A stretch of 28,739 nucleotides of DNA from CAIVVT01 sp963757265 (GTDB taxonomy: Bacteria; Acidobacteriota; Terriglobia; Bryobacterales; Bryobacteraceae): the NCBI GenBank assembly GCA_963757265.1, contig CAVWRA010000009.1, positions 1-28,739 of the forward strand, given 5' to 3'. Positions 23,951 to 28,739 of the stretch are shown here, piece by piece. The notes under the pieces are model-generated. The model searched no databases. It saw only the letters and a program-made list of their open reading frames with translations, and was not told the DNA's origin. Each line of letters opens with the position of its first letter. Position 1 is the stretch's first letter. Position numbers and translations under genes: made by a program.

Positions 23951-24515
23951 TTACGCCCAGACGTCATCCTGGTCGCCGAGCACCAGCCGCTCGTTCTTCG
24001 CCACCCCCGCGAGGATGGTGTGCGCGGATTGCTCGGCCGATTGCGCGCGTGGAGGCGGCGGCACGCCGCTTGCCTTCCAGATCGCGGTGGCCGTCACGCC
24101 CGGCGTCGCCGAAGACACGCGGATGTTCTCGTCCCAGAGCTCGTAGCGAAGGGCGAGCGTCAGCGCGTTCAGCGCAGCCTTCGTGGCGGAGTACTGCGTC
24201 ATCTGCGCCATGGGCGCGAACGCAATGCCAGAAACGATGTTGACGATATGCCCGCCGCCCTGCTGGCGCATGATTGGCAGGACGGCGCGGATTCCGTAGA
24301 GGGCCCCGTAGAAGTTCAGCGCGAAGGCCTTCTCCCAGTGCCTATTCGTCAGTTTGTCGAAGAGCCCTCCAAAGCCGGAGCCCGCATTGTTGAACAGGAT
24401 ATCGATGCGCTCGCCGAACTCGGCGGCCTTGCCGATCATGGCCGCGACTTCGCCTTCATTGGTGACGTCGCAATGGAGTCCGAGCGTCTGGCCGGGATAG
24501 GCTGCGTCCAGGGAC
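23951..24515 (-). pseudogene. Short-chain dehydrogenase/reductase lacking the N-terminal Rossmann motif
   Basis: The sequence DAAYPGQTLGLHCDVTNEGE, DILFNNAGSGFGGLFD, HIVNIVSGIAFAPMAQMTQY and YSATKAALNALTLALRYELW includes the NNAG motif and the Ser...Tyr-x-x-x-Lys catalytic set, with Tyr in QYSATK. It ends IWKASGVPPPPRA and onward to a TAA at 23951. The first 40-50 residues, with the TGxxxGIG nucleotide-binding motif, are absent. The frame instead runs back into the neighbouring membrane-protein gene at about 24515. It cannot bind NAD(P) normally and is probably inactive. Confidence 0.8.
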
Positions 24516-24824
24516 CGTGCTGAACCAGGGATTGGCCAGCGGCTCCATGGCGCCGGTCTTTTCACTCTCCTCGACCGCCACGCGTCCCTTCGCGACCTCC
24601 GCGCGGGAGGCGAACAGCGTTCCCGCCGGCACGAAGGCGATGAAGGAAAAATAGATCGCGGCGAGGAATCCGAACACGGTGTATTCGGTATAGTTTTCGC
24701 CGTCTACCTTGAAGACAATGAGCGCGGCGAGCACGATCAAGATCGCCAAGACGACGAAATTTGTTGCGACCTGCTCCTTGAATAGTTCAGTTACGCTTAT
24801 CTTCTTCTTGATTGGACCGCTCAT
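24456..24824 (-). CDS. Two-span membrane protein, likely with altered C-terminus
   Basis: The start at 24824 has a strong site, AAGGAGGG, six bases upstream. The protein has a short basic N-terminus (MSGPIKKKISVTELFKEQV) and two hydrophobic spans (NFVVLAILIVLAALIVF and YTVFGFLAAIYFSFIAFVPA) separated by KVDGENYTEY. A charged tail follows, with EVAKGRVAVEESEKTGAMEP and ANPWFSTVP. After STVPG near 24515 it enters the SDR remnant in another frame, so the last residues to 24456 are not native. The family is unknown to me. An FNR-like palindrome lies about 95 bases upstream, which suggests control by oxygen or redox state. Confidence 0.6.
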   Translation of the reverse strand: MSGPIKKKISVTELFKEQVATNFVVLAILIVLAALIVFKVDGENYTEYTVFGFLAAIYFSFIAFVPAGTLFASRAEVAKGRVAVEESEKTGAMEPLANPWFSTVPGRSLSRPDARTPLRRHQ

Positions 24825-24916
24825 GACAGGCCCTCCTTTTTGCTCCTTATTGCGGGGCGTTGCTCCGCAGATCCTGACTTAGAGGAGGGTTTGTGACATA
24901 AATATCGGAATGTATG

Positions 24917-24932
24917 TTTGAGCCAGGTCAAA
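24917..24932 (-). promoter_or_regulatory. FNR/FixK-like palindrome (TTGA-N6-TCAA)
   Basis: The perfect 16-base palindromic frame is TTTGAGCCAGGTCAAA. Half-sites TTGA and TCAA spaced by six bases match the CRP/FNR family sites used by FixK and Anr in alphaproteobacteria. It is centred about 100 bases upstream of the ATG of the two-span membrane protein on the minus strand. No matching -10 element was confirmed. Confidence 0.45.
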
Positions 24933-25001
24933 ATCCCCCGCCAGCGAAACGGATGCGTCTCGAGCCGCCTTTGTGGCGCTAAGCGGCCGTGACGAGGCGG
25001 C

Positions 25002-25247
25002 TATGTTCGCAGCGACGGCGTGGTGGCCTGGCAGCCGAGCGTGATGGACGAGCACCTGCTGGCCGAGAACATTGAGGTGCATTAGACCAGCCACACCGGC
25101 ATGGCTTTGCATCCTGCCGTGCGCTATGCGGTCGGCGACCGCCTGGCGCAGCCCGAGGGGCAGTGGAAGCCATCTCAGCGCGATGGCTTGCTGCAGTGTA
25201 TCTACGGCGACACGCAGCGTTTGCGCGAATCGGCAGCAGCGGCTTGA
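25002..25247 (+). pseudogene. Alpha/beta-hydrolase-like C-terminal remnant with in-frame stop
   Basis: In one frame YVRSDGVVAWQPSVMDEHLL, then AENIEVH, a TAG at 25083, and TSHTGMALHPAVRYAVGDRL, AQPEGQWKPSQRDGL to a TGA at 25245. The pattern S-D-G-V-V...N-I-E-V...S-H-x-G-M...N/HPAV...DRLAQPEG is the tail of lipase-like alpha/beta hydrolases, with the Asp and His of the triad. The rest of the gene is absent upstream of about 25000. It sits 31 bases before the intact hydrolase gene on the same strand. Confidence 0.6.
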
Positions 25248-25278
25248 GCCGCCCGCACCCTACGAGGCATCGACACAC

Positions 25279-26205
25279 ATGAACCTGAACATCGCGCACA
25301 CCGGGCCGGCCCTGGCCCGGGCCAACGGCATCGAACTCACCTACGACACCTTCGGCGACGCTCAGGCGCCGCCGCTGGTGCTGATCATGGGCCTGGCGGC
25401 GCAGATGATCGCCTGGGACGACGAGTTCTGCGCCGCGCTGGCGGCGCGCGGGTTCCGCGTCATCCGCTTCGACAACCGTGACATCGGATTGTCCACCCGC
25501 CTCCAAAGCCTGGGCGTGCCCAACGTGCCACAACTGCTGCAGGCCCATCTGACGGGCCAGCCGGTCAGCGCGGCCTACACCCTCGGCGACATGGCGCGCG
25601 ACGTTGTGGGCCTGCTCGACGCGCTCGGCATCGACGCAGCGCATGTGGTCGGTGCATCGATGGGCGGCGCCATCGCTCAGACACTGGCCATCGAATACCC
25701 GCAGCGCCTGCGCAGCCTGACCTCGATCATGGCCACCAGCGGCGACCCATCGCTGCCGCCGCCCACGCCCGAAGCGCTGCAACTGCTGCTCACGCCCACA
25801 CCGACCGACCAAGCGGGCTACTACCAGCGCTACGTGCAGACCTGGAAGGTGCTGCGCGGCCCCGGCTTCCCGCTAGACGAGGCACGCGACCTGGAACGCG
25901 CCGCGCGGGCCTTCGCCCGCGGCCTGTACCCAGCGGGCGTGGCACGGCAAATGGCGGCCATCCTGGCGTCAGGCAGCCGCAAGGCGGCGCTGGCCTCGGT
26001 GCGCATACCCACGCTCGTGATCCACGGCGATGCTGACCCACTGGTGCCGGTGGCCTGCGGCATCGACGTCGCCGACACCGTGCCGGGGGCGCAGCGCCTG
26101 ATCATCGAAGGCATGGGCCATGCGCTGCCGATCACGCTGTGGCCGCGCATCGTCGAGGCCATCGCGACGCACGCGGCGCAAGCACACCGGTCGCCTGCCG
26201 GCTGA
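25279..26205 (+). CDS. Alpha/beta hydrolase
   Basis: This 308-residue protein starts at the ATG at 25279; the longer open frame upstream belongs to the preceding remnant. It has the oxyanion region LVLIMGLAAQ (33-42) and the nucleophile elbow GASMGG (125-130, Ser127). The acid lies in VIHGDADPLVP (Asp251 or Asp253), and the histidine is His281 in GMGHALP. Length and the cap insert at about 150-230 fit esterases and haloperoxidase-like or acyl hydrolases, with no signal peptide, so it should be cytoplasmic. The substrate is not predictable. It is followed by a convergent AMP-ligase fragment. Confidence 0.9.
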   Translation: MNLNIAHTGPALARANGIELTYDTFGDAQAPPLVLIMGLAAQMIAWDDEFCAALAARGFRVIRFDNRDIGLSTRLQSLGVPNVPQLLQAHLTGQPVSAAYTLGDMARDVVGLLDALGIDAAHVVGASMGGAIAQTLAIEYPQRLRSLTSIMATSGDPSLPPPTPEALQLLLTPTPTDQAGYYQRYVQTWKVLRGPGFPLDEARDLERAARAFARGLYPAGVARQMAAILASGSRKAALASVRIPTLVIHGDADPLVPVACGIDVADTVPGAQRLIIEGMGHALPITLWPRIVEAIATHAAQAHRSPAG

Positions 26206-26253
26206 GCCTGCGCGCGGTCGACAGCGAAGACCGATCGCTCTGCTGGGTGACCC

Positions 26254-26640
26254 TTAGGTGGCCTCGTCGCGCTGATGCATTTCGCGCAGCGCTTTTTTGT
26301 CGACCTTGCCCACTGAGGTCAGCGGCAAAGTCTCAACGATCTTGATCCGGTCCGGAACCGCGATCTTCGAGATGACGCCCTTGTCCGTGTAGGACCTAAC
26401 GTGGGCGCGAATCGCCTTTTCCTGGGCTTCCGGAACACCGCCGGCGAATTGCGGCTCCACGATCGCCAACGCCATGGGACGCTCGCCCCATTTGTCGTCT
26501 CTCACGCCGATGACGGCGGCCTTGAGCACCCCTTTCTTCTCCAGGATGATGTCCTCGAGCTGGATCGAGGAGATCCATTCTCCACCGCTCTTGATGATGT
26601 CCTTGAGCCGATCGACGACCGAGGAATATTTCAGCCGCTT
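26254..26640 (-). pseudogene. AMP-dependent fatty-acyl-CoA ligase, C-terminal fragment
   Basis: Reading from about 26640, VVDRLKDIIKSGGEWISSIQ, LEDIILEKKGVLKAAVIGV, KWGERPMALAIVEP and ETLPLTSVGKVDKKALREMH make up the swinging C-terminal domain of ANL-family ligases. The catalytic Lys is in GKVDKK. The N-terminal adenylation domain is missing, and the frame upstream of 26640 has no homology. The fragment resembles the end expected for AlkK-like ligases. It lies in opposite orientation to the N-terminal portion of such a ligase at 27818, as if one gene family were involved in a rearrangement here. Confidence 0.82.
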
Positions 26641-26788
26641 CGGATAGGTTTTTTGTGCGAACGATCGCGAGTTGATGGCTCAAGATACCGAAGTGGACGG
26701 CGCGCCCCGGCGCCGGCGCCGTGAACGGCGACGGAGAGGGTTGCGCTCGCGCGCCCTTACCCGCGCACATAGTCTCCCGGCGCGGGTG

Positions 26789-26881
26789 AACTGGCGCAGA
26801 AATACGGGCCTGACTCCATGGAGGAACTCGCCAGGCTTGCAAAGAACGCGGAATCCGAGGCGGCCCGCATCGCGGCGACAT
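26789..26881 (+). pseudogene. Possible DUF5681-like phage protein fragment
   Basis: A short plus-strand stretch reads ELAQKYGPDSMEELARLAKN then AESEAARIAAT, resembling the LARxYTxxAIxxLxxIMxxxxxxxAARVAAA pattern of phage-associated DUF5681 proteins. Only about 30 residues are covered, no start or stop is associated with it, and the match is from recall. The rest of 26641-26994 has no recognisable gene. Confidence 0.25.
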
Positions 26882-26907
26882 TCCGCTATGTCCGCTGTGC
26901 TGAAGGG

Positions 26908-26965
26908 TTTCGGACGCCGGCCCTTTGCAGGCGCGCGGGGCTTGACGCGGGGCCGGCGTCCGAAA
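26908..26965. repeat. Perfect 16-bp inverted repeat (strong hairpin)
   Basis: TTTCGGACGCCGGCCC at 26908-26923 is matched exactly by its reverse complement at 26950-26965, with a 26-base loop. The stem is 16 bp and GC-rich. No T-run follows on either strand, so it is not a standard terminator. A related GCCGGCGTCC motif occurs in the stem after the group II intron domain V at about 20141-20150. Confidence 0.6.
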
Positions 26966-26994
26966 GCCTCGTAAGGAGGAAAACCAACGGCTTC

Positions 26995-27120
26995 GACCGT
27001 TCCTGGTGCGCGGCTCGCCGTTCGTCGGCGGCTTGCCGCTGATATCGCGCTCGATCGCGAACAGCTCGTCGATGCGGCGCACGATCTCTTTGGCGATGCT
27101 CGCGCCCGCGCGCACCCGAA
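26995..27120 (-). pseudogene. IS66 transposase (TnpC) remnant
   Basis: The minus strand reads RAGASIAKEIVRRIDELFAI then ERDISGKPPTNGEPR and RNGRSRW, matching the IS66 segment that normally reads (A)xxRIxxLFxIExxIxGxPxxxRxxxRQxRSRP. About 40 residues are left, with frame changes near the end. No element ends were found. Confidence 0.5.
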
Positions 27121-27136
27121 TTTGACCTACGTCAAA
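27121..27136. promoter_or_regulatory. FNR/FixK-like palindrome (TTGA-N6-TCAA)
   Basis: TTTGACCTACGTCAAA is a near-perfect 16-base palindrome with TTGAC and GTCAA half-sites, the same spacing as the boxes at 24917 and 27743. The nearest gene on the plus strand is uncertain. A very short frame starting at an ATG at about 27191, with GGAG nine bases before it, ends after 19 codons, so the target gene may have been deleted. Confidence 0.4.
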
Positions 27137-27742
27137 ACGATCGCCCAAATATGCGCGTAGATTGATTTGGTTGCGGAGATGGCGATAATGCTGAGGTCCG
27201 AGGTTACCGGCCACAGGCCGGCGCGCCGCCGCAGTGGCGTGTGATTTTAGCCCGGGTTAGGGAGCAGCACTGGCGGGTTAGAGAGCAGCACTGGAAAGAG
27301 AGCGAGGAGGGAGAGCCTTTGCTCAACGGCGCGCATACGCTCGACGCCATGCTGCATTGGCGAGAGCCGGTGGAGAGGTTGCGGACTCTTCGCCGCGGGC
27401 GACGCACTCTTATCGACGATAACCCGTGTTCGGGTTAGGGCTGGGTAAGCGGGACGACTGGCGCGTTGCCGTAGGGCGGGAGGGTTAGCGGTTAGCAGGC
27501 GGCTCTCTCCAGTACCGGCGCTTCAGTGCGGGCAGTCGGCCGTGAAGTACGCGGGCAAAGCGCTGCTGGCTGAACAGGGCGGGGTGTTGCTCGGGAGGGC
27601 ACAGCAGAGGCTTGGCCTGGCGGAGCGCGGCTGGCGAAAACGTCATCGGGAACAGAACCGCGGGCGGCAACCCGGCGGCAGGAGCCGGTCCGGCCAAGAC
27701 ATGAGGCGTCAGACGGGCTTCCCTCCGCGCTGCGCGCGGACA
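27137..27742. other. Low-confidence region without a supported gene
   Basis: This stretch holds a tandem repeat (27253-27294) and several short frames on both strands. One is a 70-codon minus-strand frame (27485-27697) reading ALFSQQRFARVLHGRLPALK in part; it has only a TTG start, no clear ribosome site and no family I recognise. A second is a 65-codon plus-strand frame at 27241. Neither is supported well enough to call. Confidence 0.4.
27253..27294. repeat. Tandem duplication of a 21-bp unit
   Basis: CGGGTTAGGGAGCAGCACTGG at 27253-27273 is followed directly by the same 21 bases with one change at 27274-27294. The length is a multiple of three, so it does not change a frame. Confidence 0.8.
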
Positions 27743-27756
27743 TTGATCAGGATCAA
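27743..27756 (+). promoter_or_regulatory. FNR/FixK box upstream of the acyl-CoA ligase gene
   Basis: TTGATCAGGATCAA fits the consensus TTGAT-N4-ATCAA exactly. It ends 61 bases before the ATG of the acyl-CoA ligase at 27818, a plausible distance for an FNR, FixK or Anr activated promoter. No good -10 hexamer at the class II distance was found, although TATACC occurs at 27789-27794. Regulation by low oxygen is inferred. Confidence 0.6.
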
Positions 27757-27817
27757 TGCATAGTCGCGCATTGATTGTAGAAGTTTTCTATACCTATGGC
27801 GTTTGGCGAGGCAAGCT

Positions 27818-28739
27818 ATGTCTGACAACCTCATCGCTTTTACCCCCACTGCTTACACGTATCCGCTGCTCATCAAACATCTGCTGCACTACCCGCTGGT
27901 CTACGCGCCGGAACAGGAGATCGTTTATCGAGACCTGAGGCGGCACAGTTATCGGGAGTTTCGCGAGCGCGTCGGGCGACTGGCAAGCGGCTTGTCGGAA
28001 ATCGGCGTCAGGCACGGCGACGTCGTCGCCGTGCTCGACTGGGACAGCCACCGCTATCATGAGTGCTATTTCGCGGTCCCGGCGATGGGGGCGGTACTGC
28101 AGACGATCAATCTCAGCCTGGCGCCAGAGCAACTGCTGTTCACGCTGAACGACGTGGGCCCTTCAACCGTGCTGGTCAACGCCGACTTCCTGCCGCTCGT
28201 CGAAAAGCTCGCCGACAGGCTGCCGGCGGCGCCAAATTATGTGTTGCTGCACGACGGCAAACAGCGGCCGGCGGCGCGAATTCCGATCGAGTGCGAATAC
28301 GAGGAAATGCTGGAAGCGAGTTCGCCCTTCTTCCAATTCCCGGATTTCGACGAAAATACGCGCGCGACGACGTTTCACACCACCGGCACGACAGGCAAAC
28401 CGAAAGGGGTCTATTTCAGCCATCGTCAGATCATGCTGCACACGCTCTCGGTGATGGTCGAGTATGGGATGGCTCCCAGCCAGGGCCGACTTCATCGGGA
28501 CGACGTCTACATGCCGATGACGCCGATGTTCCACGTCCACGCCTGGGGCCTCCCCTATGCGTCGACCTCGGCCGGCGTAAAGCAGGTCTATCCCGGCCGT
28601 TACGCGCCCGATGTGCTGTTGCGATTGATCGCGCAAGAGGGCGTGACGTTCACCCATTGCGTCCCGACCATACTGCAGATGCTGCTTGCCGCGCCCGGCA
28701 GCAAGGACGTGGACCTCTCCAAGCTGAAGATGGTGATCG
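27818..28739 (+). CDS. AMP-dependent fatty-acyl-CoA ligase (AlkK-like), 5' part, cut by window edge
   Basis: The frame is open from the ATG at 27818 to the end of the window, 307 codons of a protein that is normally about 540-550 residues. It begins MSDNLIAFTPTAYTYPLLIK, with SYREFRERVGRLASGLSEIG near residue 50. The ATP/AMP-binding P-loop is FHTTGTTGKPKGVYFSH, and the acyl-binding region includes MPMTPMFHVHAWGLPYAST. These are features of medium- and long-chain fatty-acyl-CoA ligases, which make acyl-AMP and then acyl-CoA in the cytosol. GAGG lies 7 bases before the ATG. The upstream FNR/FixK box suggests expression at low oxygen. Confidence 0.92.
   Translation, partial: MSDNLIAFTPTAYTYPLLIKHLLHYPLVYAPEQEIVYRDLRRHSYREFRERVGRLASGLSEIGVRHGDVVAVLDWDSHRYHECYFAVPAMGAVLQTINLSLAPEQLLFTLNDVGPSTVLVNADFLPLVEKLADRLPAAPNYVLLHDGKQRPAARIPIECEYEEMLEASSPFFQFPDFDENTRATTFHTTGTTGKPKGVYFSHRQIMLHTLSVMVEYGMAPSQGRLHRDDVYMPMTPMFHVHAWGLPYASTSAGVKQVYPGRYAPDVLLRLIAQEGVTFTHCVPTILQMLLAAPGSKDVDLSKLKMVI

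Overview
The window is GC-rich Gram-negative DNA, probably from an alphaproteobacterium. Support for this comes from the Acetobacterales/Hyphomicrobiales-like branched-chain ABC and acyl-CoA genes, an extensin-family protein, a Ku fragment and FNR/FixK-like boxes. No rRNA or tRNA gene was seen, so the genus cannot be named. The window has three parts.

Part 1 (1-11.4 kb) is a 3' transposase remnant followed by one long minus-strand operon. It reads from a solute-binding protein (10097-11365) through LivH, LivM, LivG and LivF permease and ATPase subunits. It then continues through an SDR oxidoreductase, a small acyl-CoA dehydrogenase, an NDP-forming acyl-CoA synthetase, a second acyl-CoA dehydrogenase and a crotonase. 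Neighbours mostly overlap by 4 or 8 bases, so they look translationally coupled. The likely job is uptake of an organic acid, CoA activation and oxidation of the thioester; the substrate cannot be read from sequence. Two of the catabolic genes carry frame breaks, and a MITE-like element with CTAG flanks separates livG from livF.

Part 2 (11.5-18.7 kb) is a nest of four different insertion sequences: IS5/IS1182-like, IS4-like, IS1595-like and ISL3-like. Three have terminal inverted repeats and perfect target duplications of 10, 8 and 8 bp. Removing the IS4-like and IS1595-like elements, each with one copy of its duplication, joins three separated pieces into one open reading frame of 324 codons. 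Its C-terminal half carries an RX4H motif and resembles Apea-like HEPN proteins. A HEPN gene was therefore probably inactivated by two independent insertions.

Part 3 (18.7-28.7 kb) is a mosaic of intact genes and gene fragments. Intact-looking genes are a small phage-type DUF7768-like protein, a HEAT-repeat protein, an extensin-like protein, an alpha/beta hydrolase and the 5' part of a fatty-acyl-CoA ligase that runs off the right edge. Broken pieces include an MDR oxidoreductase, a GH15 glucoamylase-type enzyme, Ku, an SDR, an AMP-dependent ligase C-terminus, an alpha/beta hydrolase tail and an IS66 transposase. A group II intron domain V is present without recognisable reverse transcriptase. 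A degenerate array of about 97-bp repeats with hairpins lies at 22988-23500. Three TTGA-N6-TCAA palindromes (FNR/FixK type) lie at 24.9, 27.1 and 27.7 kb, the last one just upstream of the ligase gene. The many fragment junctions fit an old integration and deletion hotspot, but assembly chimerism cannot be excluded from sequence alone.
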